A stretch of 64,000 nucleotides of DNA from Orientallactaga sibirica (Eukaryota > Chordata > Mammalia > Rodentia > Dipodidae), in NCBI GenBank assembly GCA_036365145.1, contig JAEOAD010000015.1, positions 1,736,001 to 1,800,000 on the forward strand. Reading direction: 5' to 3'. The notes beneath the pieces were generated by a model, which was given only the letters and a program-made list of their open reading frames with translations, was not told where the DNA came from and searched no databases. The position numbers were made by a program, and so were the translations under genes. The stretch's first letter is position 1; every line of letters starts with the position of its first letter. Positions 22,463-32,360 of this stretch are shown here, in pieces.

Positions 22463-23299
22463 AGAAATGACTTCCTCCCCAGAGGAGCCTTTATGGCAAG
22501 GAGGATAGGAAAGAATGGTGCAGGAGGTGTGTGTCCATCATGAAACACGAGGAAGAGAACCTAGGACCAAATGGAAGTGTCCCCGATGTTCTCAGGACTG
22601 ATCCACGGGGCTAAGACAAGAGTTTTGTCCCAAAAGCCATGGAGGTCCTTTTGTTTCACTTTTAAGCTACATTGCAGGAGGAAGGCCTTAAAAGCCTACA
22701 ATTGTGGTGTCTGCTGATGGGGATGGAGGTTTGCCATTATGGCATGGTGGTATTTGGGAGGGGTGTGACACCCCTGAATCAAGGAGATAACCCAGATCAA
22801 AAATGATAGCCCAAAGGATAATCATGTAAACCATAGCGCCTATTGCTGGGACAGCTGAGACATACAGACAGAATATTTAGGACTCAAGTGTCCTGTGCTT
22901 AGTGGGGGACTTCTGTGGATCATTACTCCATGGCCATATGCCCACATAGTGTCTCTGGGGAAGCTCAGCCAACAGCCTCGCCTTGGTTCTGAAATCAGGT
23001 GGGTCAGACCCTTATGTGATTTTGCTGGGATGAACCAAGAGTAGAGGGGTCAACACAGGCTTCTGGACCGTGAGGTGATGTGTGCCTTCCTGTGGGGATG
23101 GGGTGGGGTGGGGGAAGGATGAACAAAAGTAAAAGGGTTGAGGAGGGTGCTGCCTGCTCACCTTGGGCAGCCGTCAGCACACAGAACAGAAAGAGGCCTA
23201 CTCACCAACGATCAAGAAGGGGGTGTCTTGCCAATGCTGATGGGGCTACTCACCAAAAATCAAGGAGGGGGCGTCTTGCCAACACCGAGGGGGCAGAGG
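22463..23299 (-). other. Provirus leader and unassigned internal remnant
   Basis: The sequence between the primer-binding site and the integrase remnant is far too short for gag, protease and RT. The part next to the PBS (about 23080-23299) contains two similar blocks (the CAAGAAGGGGGTGTCTTGCC type near 23210-23280). I cannot assign a gene to the rest. Confidence 0.5.
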
Positions 23300-23317
23300 G
23301 TCCCTGTTCAGGTGCCA
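23300..23317 (-). promoter_or_regulatory. Retroviral primer-binding site, Lys-tRNA type
   Basis: The 18-mer TGGCACCTGAACAGGGAC lies 2 bases inside the LTR end. It fits a lysine-tRNA primer site with two changes of the CpG-decay kind. Lys-tRNA priming is usual for betaretrovirus/ERVK groups. Confidence 0.85.
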
Positions 23318-23319
23318 GA

Positions 23320-23676
23320 TGTTGGGGTCCCTCCTAGTGCCAGCCCACCACTGAGTAAGGGGTGAGAAGCGCAGAGTCATGACACAGACTCTGGGAGTTG
23401 GGTGGAAGCAGGCAGAGGGCAAGCTAATGCAAACTCATTTATTCAAGGAAGTGTAGGGATTGTTAAGGGTTTGGCTGGCTAATCATTGTATGGGGTGGTT
23501 CTCTTCTCGTGACCAATGACAGCCTGTCTCTGGGTAGATCATCTCACAGCAGGTTGCTTGTGGGCATGGGACTGTAGCTGTTGTTACGCCAGGCCTGTGA
23601 AAAATGCCACGTCCACAGAATCCACTTCCTGGTTTCTTCTAGCAAGTGGCCTGGCTAGGGCCCGACCTGCATTGTG
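23320..23676 (-). mobile_element. 5' LTR of the provirus
   Basis: On the plus strand it starts TGTTGGGGTCCC at 23320, directly next to the primer-binding site. AATAAA lies on the minus strand near 23444. The outer boundary near 23676 is set by the start of LINE-1 similarity and is approximate. Confidence 0.75.
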
Positions 23677-24415
23677 CCATACACACATATATATCTCACT
23701 TTTCCCAATACCACTTGTTGAAGAAGCTGTCTTTTCTCCAATGAACTTTTTTGGTGTTTTTGTAAAAAATGGCTGTCACTGCCTTGATTAACATCTGGGT
23801 CCACTATTCTGTTCCATTTCATCTACATGTCTGTCTTTGTGCCAGTACCATGCTGTTTTTCTTACTACGGCTTTGCAATATAGTTTAAAATCGGGTGTGG
23901 TGGTACTGCCAGCCTTTTTTTGTTGCTCAAAATTTTTTTGGTTATTTGAGGTTTTTTGTGCTTCCAAATGAATTTTATGATTTTTTTCCCTATATCTGTG
24001 AAGAATGCCTTTGAAATTTTAATGGGGATTGCAATTAAATGTGTAGATTGCTTTGGTAAGATTTATATTTTCACAATATTTGGTCTTCCAATCTAAGACC
24101 ACTATATGTCTTTCCATTTCCTAGTATCTTCTGCAATTTCTTGCTTGAGTGTTTTAAAGTTTTCATTGTAGAGATCCTTCACTCCCTTGGTTAGATTTGT
24201 TCCAAAGTAATTTATTTTTTGGAGGCAATTATGAATGAGAATGATTCCCAGATTTCATCCTCCACATGTTTGTTGTTAGTACATAGAAAAGCTATTGATT
24301 TCTGTGTTTATTTTGTATGCTGCTACATTTTTATCAGCTCTAAAAGTTTGCTGGTAGAGTTTTTAGTGTCCTTTATTAATAGAAACATATCATCTGCAAG
24401 TATTGATAATTTGAT
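23677..24415 (-). mobile_element. LINE-1 ORF2 fragment
   Basis: It parallels 14410-15150 of the other minus-strand L1, including the reverse complement of CAGTACCATGCTGTTTTT-type and AAGGATCTCTACAATGAAAA-type blocks. There are many frameshifts. It abuts the provirus LTR. Confidence 0.9.
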
Positions 24416-24420
24416 CTACA

Positions 24421-24596
24421 GCTTATCAACTGGGAAAGACTAGTGAGCCACCAAGCCCAGGGATCCTTTTGTCTCTGCCTTTCCTGTGCTGTGATTACAG
24501 GCATTGGTGGCTTTTACGTGGGAGCTGAGGATCCCAACTCAGTTCCCCACACTTGCACGGCAAGCACTTACCCACAGAGCATCTCCCCAGCCCTGC
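24421..24596 (-). mobile_element. Composite SINE, 5' half
   Basis: The minus-strand head ends at CCCCAGCCC (24590s) and has a B1-like middle (GCTGTGATTACAGGCAT on the plus strand). It is part of the long composite family common after 55 kb. Confidence 0.65.
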
Positions 24597-24874
24597 AGCT
24601 CTTGAGTATTGGAATCAAATAGCTATGTAAATGGGAATACATGCCAAGTTCAGAGCACTTTGTACAATAAAAAGAAGGTAACATGTATCATGGACACTTT
24701 AAAAAATATCAATGACTAATTGAAGTGATAATATTTGGGCACGTTGAGATAAATAGTTATATTATTAAAATACACGTGTTTCTTTTTACTGAAAAATGCA
24801 GTGTCTAAAAGAGTTAAGATTGCATAGATGGACTAGATTTCTTTTTCTAAGTGATAGCACTGACTTTGAAAGAG
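24597..24874. other. No assignable feature
   Basis: AT-rich sequence with no repeat or reading frame that I recognise. Confidence 0.5.
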
Positions 24875-25000
24875 ATTATTTTGGACAGGATTTTTTACTC
24901 TACAGCCCAGACTGGCTTCAAATTTGTTGCAATCCTCCTGCCTCAACCTTCCACGTGCCAGGGTTACAGATGTTTGCTACTACATTTGGTTTTTGGTACA
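24875..25000 (-). mobile_element. B1 SINE (old)
   Basis: The plus strand shows the inverted B1 core: AGCCCAGACTGGCTTC, AATCCTCCTGCCTCAACC and the dimer-end region. B1 is derived from 7SL RNA. Confidence 0.8.
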
Positions 25001-25239
25001 ATATTTCAATCAAGGGATTTTTTTTTCATGGAAATTTCTCAAATCACCTACAAGAGTTCTAGTCTACATCTTAAAATTGTGCTATAATCTTCCATGAGGT
25101 GGTTGAACTATAATTTATTCAACACATTCCCCACTGATGATTTTCACTTCATTTGAAGGCTTTATTTCTCTATGGCTAAAAAGGAAAGCAAGGCAAAAAT
25201 GCTACAATAATTATTTTCATGCCTAATTCATGCCTATGT

Positions 25240-25326
25240 ACTGATTTTTTGGTAATTGTGTATAGAACCCAGAGCCTTGTACACATACTAGGCAGGTGCC
25301 CTAGTGCTGAGCCACAACTTCAGCCC
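25240..25326 (-). mobile_element. ID-type SINE
   Basis: Inverted ID core: CTAGGCAGGTGCCCTAGTG...GAGCCACAACTTCAGCCC. It has a tRNA-Ala-like head on the minus strand. Confidence 0.75.
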
Positions 25327-25394
25327 CTCCCTGGAGGATTCTAGGCAGCCTCAGTACTTCACTAATGGATTCCAGTGAGGAGTATTCTCATAGG

Positions 25395-25590
25395 CCTCAT
25401 GCCCTTTTCTTTTTACACACGTACATTTCTAGCACCATATATGGAGGGCTGTCTTCTATTGAGTTGCCTTTTCTCCTTTGGCAGAGATAAATTGATGGAC
25501 TTTGTGTGGGTCTATTTCTGTTCTTCGTTCTTTTCTATTGATCCCTGTGTCTGTTCATTGTCAATACTATTCTGTATTGTTGTTTTGATG
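25395..25590 (-). mobile_element. Old LINE-1 ORF2 fragment
   Basis: It contains inverted L1 sequence around TAGCACCATATATGGAGG, GTGTGGGTCTATTTCTG and TTGATCCCTGTGTCTGTTC. It is more diverged than the L1s at 4850-16517. Confidence 0.75.
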
Positions 25591-25836
25591 AAGGGAGTGT
25601 TGTGTTTTTTGAAGACAGGTTCTCACTATATATGTGTGTGTTTTGTGTGTATATGCATATATCATCACACAGAGACCCAAAGAATTGTAGAACAAGGTGT
25701 AAAACACAAAGCTATATAACCTCTAGAAGAGAACAAGAGAAAATGGTAGGTGACTTGAGTTTGGTAATGAGGTTTTAGAAACATCATTCATGCAAAAAAC
25801 TGACATTGAGTTTAGTCTAAAAATTAAACAAGATGA

Positions 25837-26017
25837 GGGCTGGAGAGATGACTCAGCAGTAAAGGCTTGCAAAGCTCGATGGTCTGGGTTTGTATTCTCA
25901 AGTGCCCACATAAAGCCAGATCCACAAAGTGGCATGTGTCTGGAATTTGTGTGCAGTGGCAGAGGGCCTGGTGTGCCCATTCTCACTCTCATGCTCTCTC
26001 TCTTTCTATCTCTAAAA

Positions 26018-26052
<35 letters not shown>

Positions 26053-26056
26053 ATAC
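25837..26056 (+). mobile_element. B2-superfamily SINE, short-body subtype
   Basis: It has the head GGGCTGGAGAGATGACTCAG and an (AAAT)n tail of about ten units (26014-26055). Target duplication: AAAATTAAACAAGATG before it and AAAAATTAAACAACAT after it. Confidence 0.93.
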
Positions 26057-26078
26057 TTTAAAAAAAATTAAACAACAT

Positions 26079-26471
26079 TGTGGTAGTTTGAATATATGCC
26101 CCCCAATATATTCAGTGTTTTACTAGTTATAGTTTGCATCTGCAATCACCTTGCTAGAGGCAATGTCACTGGGGGCAGGTCTTAAGGTTTTGAGATTTGG
26201 CTTTGAGATTCCATTGTAAAGATATACAAAGTGTGTCTAGCAGGAGTTCCTGATGTGTGCTGTGTGACCTTTTGGCTGTAGTTTTGTTCTGTGTGCTGTG
26301 GTGGCTGGTTGGCTTTTGCTCTCTCTACTTGGCCCTGTGGAAAGCAGGCCGCTTCTTCTGCCATTATGGAACTTCCCCTGGATTTGTAAGCTTCAATAAA
26401 TAATATCCCTTCCTCCATAACTGTGCCTGGTCTGGAAGTTCATCTCAGTGAACCTGAAGCTGTCTGCTACA
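26079..26471 (+). mobile_element. MaLR-type LTR (ORR1/MT-like)
   Basis: 393 bp, starting TGTGGTAGTTTGAATA and ending GTCTGCTACA, with AATAAA near 26394. The exact 5-bp target duplication AACAT (26074-26078 and 26472-26476) is the length expected for ERVL-MaLR. It landed on the right edge of the preceding SINE. Confidence 0.9.
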
Positions 26472-26539
26472 AACATGAAACCAAATAGCCCAATAAAAAC
26501 AGAGTAAGGAACTGCCAGAGAGTTATCAAAAGAAGAAAC

Positions 26540-27405
26540 ATAAATAGTTCATACATATTTTAGAAAGTGTTCAACATCCTTAGCTATCAGGGAAATGAGA
26601 ATTAAAATGATTCTGAGAGTCCATTTCACCTCAATAGTAATGACTTTCATCAAGAAAACAAATGATAACAAATGCTGGTAATTGTAGCAGGAGAGAGGAA
26701 CTCTTATTCTCTGTTGGTTGGAATGTAAATTGGTGCAACCACTGTAGGAAACAGTGTAGAGATTTCTAAAACTGATAAAATAGAAGTGCCATATGGCCCA
26801 GATATAGAACTCCTGGGCATAAGCCCTACCACAGAGATACTTGCACACCCTTGTTCATTGCTGCTCCCTCTATTACAATAGCAAAATGGAATCAACATAG
26901 ATGTCCATCAACTGATGATAATGAAAATGTGGTACATATACACCCATGGGGATTATACTCAGCTGTAAGAATAAAATGATGTTATAAAATTTGCAAAGAG
27001 TGAGTGGATTCAATCAGTGTGGATATCATACTGAGATGATCCAGGCACCGAGAGACAAACACCCTATGTTCTATCTCATACACAGATCTTACCTTCAAAT
27101 CTTTATATGTGTATTTATGTAGGAGTGAGAGTGTGTGGATGATAGGAAACTAGAAGAGGGCCTATGATAGGGGAAAAAAGAGGCTTTTAGGGAGAAGGGT
27201 TGGGAAGGTACTAGAAGTTACGTAATATAACAGTGAAAGAGAGAACACTGGGGTTGGAGGGATGGAATAAGTGTGGATTGGGAACAGGAAGAGAAGAGAA
27301 GGGGAAGTAGAGGAGGATGAGCCAAAAGTAAGTTTACGTAAAGAAAGTAAAAATAAATAGGTGAAATAGAAAAATTGATATTGAACTTTATTAAAATGAG
27401 AAAGT
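26540..27405 (+). mobile_element. Old LINE-1 3' end (ORF2 tail plus 3' UTR)
   Basis: It starts with CATCCTTAGCTATCAGGGAA and GAATGTAAATTGGTGCAACC, both matching the ORF2 C-terminal region at 10415-10580. It continues through GAAAATGTGGTACATATACA into a purine-rich 3' UTR. No open frame. Confidence 0.85.
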
Positions 27406-27407
27406 TT

Positions 27408-27511
27408 GGGGAATGGGGTATAGCTCAATGGTAAAGGGCTTGCTTAGATTATGGGAGGCCCTGGGTTCTATCCTCAGTCATGTAAAATATAAAATAATAA
27501 AATAAAATAAA
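27408..27511 (+). mobile_element. ID-type SINE
   Basis: GGGGTATAGCTCAATGGTAA...CCCTGGGTTCTATCCTCAG with an AAAATAAAATAAAATAAAAT tail. Pol III A and B boxes are recognisable. Confidence 0.85.
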
Positions 27512-27611
27512 ATCAGAAATTTAACAGAATAGAAGAATGTACTGTTGGTCCTATATATTCATGGTTTCCACATCTCGGGATTCAAACAACCATAGATCAA
27601 AAATATTTCCC

Positions 27612-27738
27612 TAAGATGGGCCTGTCACCACAGCAACTCAGGGGCTGAGGCAGGAAGATTACAAGTGCAAGGCCTGGGCTACAGAGTGAGTTCCAGGCTA
27701 GCATGAGCATGAAAGACTCTGTCTCAATATAAAAAAGT
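27612..27738 (+). mobile_element. B1 SINE
   Basis: GGGGCTGAGGCAGGAAGATT, GGCCTGGGCTACAGAGTGAG and GACTCTGTCTCAATA, followed by an A-rich tail. Confidence 0.8.
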
Positions 27739-27741
27739 AGA

Positions 27742-28085
27742 AGAATGTGATTGTAGAGATGACTCAGTGGATAAAGTTCTTGCCACACAAGCATGAAGAC
27801 CTGAGCACAGAACCCAGCACCCATGGAAAAGCTAGACATGGTGGTGCAAGCTTGTAAGCTCAATGCTGGAAAGGTGGAGACAGAAAGATCCTTGGGGTTA
27901 GCTAGTTTAGCTGAATTGGTGAGCTCTAGGTTCAGTGAGAGATGCCGGGTCAAACATAAGGTTGAAGACTCCTGACAATGACCTCTGCTTCTAAAAGCAC
28001 ACAGACACATGTGTACACACACCTGAACACACATGTACACTTACATGCATACACACATATGTGCATGTGACACACACATATAAAA
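27742..28085 (+). mobile_element. Long composite SINE (tRNA-like head, B1-like middle)
   Basis: It has the head GTAGAGATGACTCAGTGGAT and a middle CTAGACATGGTGGTGCAAGC...GAAAGGTGGAGACAGAAAGA. It then has the family-specific block TGAATTGGTGAGCTCTAGGT, the block GACAATGACCTCTG, and a CA-rich tail. About 340 bp; the same layout recurs many times after 55 kb. Confidence 0.8.
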
Positions 28086-28309
28086 GTAGAAAAAGTGCTT
28101 GTGAGTGTCTCAGGGGAAGACTACTTATCTAGCATCTGTAAGGACCTACATGTAATCTTAGTGTGTGCACACAGACATGCAATCATGCTGTACCATCACT
28201 GAATGACTACAACTCTAAGGTCCATATGGTCTCCAGGGCAGTGGTACTGGGACGGGCTGTGGACTGTAAATGGTGTTTGTGTGGTGTGGTGCAGAGTGAG
28301 TACTTAGGT
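28086..28309. other. No assignable feature
   Basis: I see no recognised repeat or coding frame; the 28163-28366 frame has no supporting features. Confidence 0.5.
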
Positions 28310-28453
28310 CAATGGGGATGTATCTTAGAAGCTGATTGTGGACTTCTCTGCTTCTGTGCTTCCTAGCTCAAGATGTGAGCTCTTGCTCAGATGCATGCTG
28401 TCACCCTTCCTAGGCATCAGAGGCCAAGCCAAAATCCCAAATCCTTATTATTC

Positions 28454-28617
28454 TTTTTTTTTTTTTTTTTTTGTTTCTCGAGGTAGGGTCTCACTCTAGC
28501 TCAGGCTGACCTGAAATAATTCAATATGTAGTTTCAGGGTGGCCTTGAACTCATGGTGATCCTCCTACCTCTGCCTCCTGAGTGCTGGGATTAAAAGCAT
28601 GCACCACCACACCTGGC
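28454..28617 (-). mobile_element. B1 SINE
   Basis: T run at 28454-28472, then an inverted B1 with AGGTAGGGTCTCACTCTAGC and GAGTGCTGGGATTAAAAGC. Confidence 0.92.
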
Positions 28618-28635
28618 TCAAAATCCTTATTTTTT

Positions 28636-28850
28636 TAAAAAATATTTTATTTATTTATTTATTTAAGAAAGAGAGAGCAATACAGAAATAGGCAGGTAGA
28701 GAGACAGAGAGAAAGAATGGTCATGCCAGGGCTGCAGCCACTGCATGCACCCCCTTGTGCATCTGGCTTATATGGGTCCTGGAGAATTGAACTGGGATCC
28801 TTTGGCTTTGCAGGCAAGCACCTTAACTGCTAAGCCATCTCTCCACCCCC
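28636..28850 (-). mobile_element. B2-superfamily SINE, short-body subtype
   Basis: Inverted SINE with an (ATTT)n tail complement at about 28648-28665 and the head complement TAAGCCATCTCTCCACCCCC at its right end. Confidence 0.92.
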
Positions 28851-29049
28851 CCAAAATCCTTCTTGATCTTGGATTTGAATCTCAAATCTGTGAGCAAAAT
28901 AAACCTTTTATCCTCTTCAGTTAACTGTCTCAAATATTTCATGTTAGTGATGGAGTACTGACTGATGCTCTCTCTTTCTTGAGAATTAAAATACCACCTG
29001 CACCTCCAATACATTCTCTGGATTTAATCCTTAAAGTCATCTGTGAATC

Positions 29050-29283
29050 ATATTTGAAAGGGTGGGGCCTCCGGGAGATGATTTGTGTCATGGACACTCT
29101 GGCTTCAGCTATGGATTACTGTGTTCGTGGATTAATGGGAGTGACATTGTTATGAAGCTGAGCTCTTTTTGCTTCTCTTGCTCTGTCTGGCCATATGATG
29201 TGTTCTGCCTCATTAGATGCCCATACCATGATCATGGACTTCCAAATCTCCAAAATTATAAGCCAGATAACATTCTGGCTTTG
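29050..29283 (+). mobile_element. MaLR/MLT-type LTR remnant
   Basis: GGTGGGGCCTCCGGGAGATG and CATGATCATGGACTTCCAAA match the conserved blocks of MST/MLT-type LTRs. Old, with no clear ends. Confidence 0.6.
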
Positions 29284-29451
29284 TTTTCTTTATTTTAAAT
29301 TTTTCATTGACAATTTTCATACATGTACATAATATAATTTGATCAGCCTCCTTCTCAGTTATCTCTTTTGTCTCTTTCCCTTGTTCCCTTTTCACTGAAT
29401 TCCATTTTACCTTGATGTCTTGTTTTTGCCCTTTTCCATTTAATTTAATTT

Positions 29452-29648
29452 ATTTTAATATATCTTATTTATTTAAGAGAGAGAGAGAGAGAATGAATGG
29501 GCATGCCAGAGCCTCTAGTAAATGCAAATGAACTCCAGATTCATGTGCCACCTTGTGCATCTGGCTTACACATGAGTACTGTGGAATTGAACCTGTGACC
29601 TTTGGCTTTGCAGGCAAGTGTCTTAACCACTAAGCCATCTCTCCAGCC
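29452..29648 (-). mobile_element. B2-superfamily SINE, short-body subtype
   Basis: Inverted SINE from TTATTTATTTAAGAGAGAG to the head complement CTAAGCCATCTCTCCAGCC. Confidence 0.92.
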
Positions 29649-29739
29649 TTGCCCTCTTCCATTTTACATGATAATATGTTGTTGGCTTCATATTGTGCAG
29701 GTAATAATGACAATCACTGTGAAGTCAATGCCGCTCCAT

Positions 29740-29830
29740 GTCCAGAAGACAGCATTTCCCTATAGGGTCTTGCTCTGTAGCCCAGGGTAGCTAGTGCTAG
29801 TATGACATGTGCGTATCACCATGCCCAGTG
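29740..29830 (-). mobile_element. B1 fragment
   Basis: Partial inverted B1: TAGGGTCTTGCTCTGTAGCC and CGTATCACCATGCCCAG. Confidence 0.6.
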
Positions 29831-29831
29831 T

Positions 29832-29918
29832 ACTTATCTATCATCTATCTATCCATCCAACATCTATCTATCTTTCTATCTATCCATCCATCACTTATAT
29901 ATCTATCTACCTATCATC
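29832..29918. repeat. (TATC)n microsatellite, imperfect
   Basis: Runs of CTATCTATC and ATCCATCC with interruptions over about 85 bp. Confidence 0.9.
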
Positions 29919-30019
29919 TAAGTCTGCCATGTATATATCATGTAGGTTGAGCATCCTTAATCCAAAACTTGACATCTATATATAATACTATACGTACAGA
30001 TAGGTGTATATACTATAGG

Positions 30020-30336
30020 TAAATGTTTCTGTATGAGGTGGGCACACATGTGTGGGTGATATGCACATGTGTACATGTGTGTGGCAGCCAGAAGAAAATG
30101 TTGGATGTTATTTTTGGGAATGCTGTCTAATTTATTTTGAGATAGGGTCTTTCATTGGCCTGGAGCTCACCAATTAGGACAGTTAGCCACAGGAATCCAC
30201 ATTTCTCTAACTCCCCAATCCTGGGATTGTTAATGAATGTACTATACCATGCATTTTTCATGAGTTCTGGGAATCAAACTTGGGTCCTAATGCTTACAAG
30301 GCAAGCACTTCGCCCAATGAGCTATTACCCCAGTTC
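30020..30336 (-). mobile_element. Long composite SINE
   Basis: Inverted copy: a TG-rich tail complement at about 30040-30085, then AGATAGGGTCTTTCATTGGC, GGAGCTCACCAATTAGGACA and the head complement CAATGAGCTATTACCCCAG. Confidence 0.75.
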
Positions 30337-30384
30337 TTGACTGTTTTCTTAGGAAAAAAAAATCTAAGAAGTAAACAGGCCATT

Positions 30385-30480
30385 TTGCTGCATCCTAGTA
30401 CTTGAGACAAGAGTAATGTAAGTTTAAGGTCAGCTTGGTCTACATGCTGTGATCCTATCTCAGAAAGAAGAAAAAAATGG
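30385..30480 (+). mobile_element. B1 fragment
   Basis: ATCCTAGTACTTGAGACAAG, GTCAGCTTGGTCTACATGC and GATCCTATCTCAGAAAGAAG. Confidence 0.6.
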
Positions 30481-30649
30481 AGAAAAAATCTAACAAGTAG
30501 TATTTCTGGGTGAAAAACAATTTATTCAATATTGACATATGTTGATAGTTGATTTCCAAAAGTGTCCATCCCTGAATGGACAAAGCAGGGGCTTCCACAA
30601 GTAACTCCCCTCTCCAGCCTATGCAGATCAACTCAACAGGCTAGGAGAT

Positions 30650-30730
30650 AAGTCAAAATAAATTCACATGTAGGAAGATTGTGAGTTCAAGTTCAGCCTG
30701 GCCTACCCAGTGAGATTCTGTTTTAGAAAT
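30650..30730 (+). mobile_element. B1 fragment
   Basis: GGAAGATTGTGAGTTCAAGT and CAGCCTGGCCTACCCAGTGA. Confidence 0.6.
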
Positions 30731-30735
30731 CTAAA

Positions 30736-31330
30736 TCAGGGGTGAAAGAGATGACTCACTGAGTAACGTGCTTGTCAGGTAAGCATGAGAACCTGACTGT
30801 GGATTCCAACTACCCATGTACAAGCTGGGCATAGTGACAGGCACTGTAATCCCAGTGCTGAAGATATGGAAACAAGGGGATTCCCTGGAGCTTGCTATTT
30901 AGCCATTCTGGTTGAATTGGTGAGCTATAGGTTCAGTAAGACACCCTGTGTAGTAGACAGCTCCACAAAACTGGGACAAATATCCAACCCGACATGGTTT
31001 ATGGGAGGAACAGAATTTATTTCAGATCCAAGGGAAGTTCCATCAATGGTAGAAGAAGCTGCTTACTTCCATACATCCAAACAGAGAGAAACAACTGCAG
31101 CAAGCACAAACCTGCAGCAAGCAGGATCCCCAGAGCTCACTGATACCCCCTGTAGCAGCAGTATACCTGCTACAAGAGGAAGCTGTAAACTCAATTTTAG
31201 TAAAATCTGTGAGCCTATGGGGAACACACATTGAGACAACCACACCCTGTCTCAAAAAATAAAATGGAGAGCAATTCAGAAGACATCTGATGTCAATTTC
31301 TGGCCTCCATATGCCCACATATATAAGCAT
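30736..31330 (+). mobile_element. Long composite SINE, split by an LTR
   Basis: Left part: AGAGATGACTCACTGAGTAA...GTTGAATTGGTGAGCTATAG. Right part: CACCCTGTCTCAAAAAATAA...GTCAATTTCTGGCCTCCATA. Removing 30949-31244 plus one 5-bp duplication restores a continuous element. Confidence 0.85.
30949..31244 (-). mobile_element. MaLR-type LTR (ORR1/MT-like)
   Basis: 296 bp, TGTAGTAGACAGC...GACAACCACA. It is flanked by an exact 5-bp duplication CCCTG (30944-30948 and 31245-31249). It aligns, inverted, with the LTR at 26079-26471 (for example the AAGGGAAGTTCCATCAATGG block). Confidence 0.88.
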
Positions 31331-32137
31331 TCACACATGTGTACTTACACATATACCAATACACATAGATGCATATGGACTCTACACTGAGCTACATACC
31401 CTTCCCTTTGTGGCTTGGTTTATTTTCATTCCAGATGCTTTTTCACTTATTTTAGAACTAAGGGGAAGACCAGAATGGGAGCAGGACTCTTTACCTGCTA
31501 ACCCTCTCCCTTCCCAGTCTGGGTCTTAGCCCTGGCTCTACCCTCCAACCTGGTCACCTTACACAATATTATGGTTGAGGCATAATGCCTTTTTCTTCTC
31601 TTCCCTCTGATACCAGCTGGCCTAATGCTGAGATGTATTTGCATAGTGGAGAAATTGGGCCTGGTGCCTCCTTTCACTTCTGTGTCTCAGACACAAGGGT
31701 CCCCATAGCCTCTGCCAACAATGCTCCCTCTTGAGCCTTGGTAGTTGTCACTGGCAAGTATCCATAGATGTTCTGTGTATGCTGGGACATGGAGATAAGA
31801 TGTAGGAGTGCTCTCCAAAGATAGCCACAGTTGTCACCAAGGTTCCCTCCTACCACTCAGACCAGGCCTCCCCTATTCAGTATAAGCATTTACCACTAAA
31901 CTCACAGTGCTTTGGTATCCTAGCCTGCCTCCAGCCCTCACTAGGCATATTTCCCACAGCCTGACCTTTGCCTAGGCCATGTCTTCACCCAGCTTGTCTC
32001 TTCTCTAAATCCATCTATTCATTCACTTCTGACTGATTGGGCTCCATTTTTCTCCCCAGGAACCTCTCCTGACCTTCACTCTCTGATCTCACCCAGGCTA
32101 AGATGGTGGTAGGGAAAGTTCTGGACACCCACTCCAC
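31331..32137. other. Unassigned, apparently single-copy stretch
   Basis: I find no recognised repeat and no convincing reading frame over about 800 bp. It could be old intergenic or intronic sequence. The frames at 31290-31529 and 31674-31856 show no domain features. Confidence 0.5.
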
Positions 32138-32360
32138 GTCTCCTTTTTCTTCCTCTCTCCTTTCATTTTTCCTAATCTTTCTTCCCTCTTCTCCCTACTC
32201 CCCTGCTCCTACCTCCTTCTTCCTCCTCCCCCTTTCTTCTCCTCCCTTCTCTCCTGCCTCCTCCCTTTGTATCCTTCTCTTTCCTCCTCCTCTCTCTTCT
32301 TCCTCTTTCTTCTCCATTTTCTCCCCCTTTCCTCCTACTTTACTCTTTTCCTCCTTCTGT
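32138..32360. repeat. Polypyrimidine tract
   Basis: Almost pure C/T on the plus strand for about 220 bp (TCCTCC, TTCCTCCTCC, TTTCTTC blocks). The long translated frame through it is a composition artefact. Confidence 0.9.

Larger units (their letters stand above)
20672..23676 (-). mobile_element. Deleted ERVK/IAP-like provirus
   Basis: Read on the minus strand: LTR (23676-23320), primer-binding site (23317-23300), leader and unassigned remnant (to about 22465), integrase part of pol, then env ending near 20760, and loss of sequence at 20672 before any 3' LTR. About 3 kb remains, so most of gag, protease and RT has been deleted. All coding parts are broken by stops and frameshifts, so it is an old, dead endogenous copy. 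Confidence 0.85.
28310..28980 (+). mobile_element. MaLR-type LTR remnant, interrupted by a B1 and a SINE
   Basis: TTCCTAGCTCAAGATGTGAG, and after two inserts CTGTGAGCAAAATAAACC, are hallmark MaLR LTR blocks including the AATAAA. The inserts at 28454 and 28636 are each flanked by copies of AAATCCTTATT-type sequence. Confidence 0.65.

Noticed and set aside
27597..28040. 147-codon minus-strand frame
   Set aside because: It is antisense to a B1 and a composite SINE; the Cys/Leu-rich product is repeat-derived.
30866..31234. 122-codon plus frame
   Set aside because: It starts in a SINE and runs through the antisense strand of the inserted LTR.
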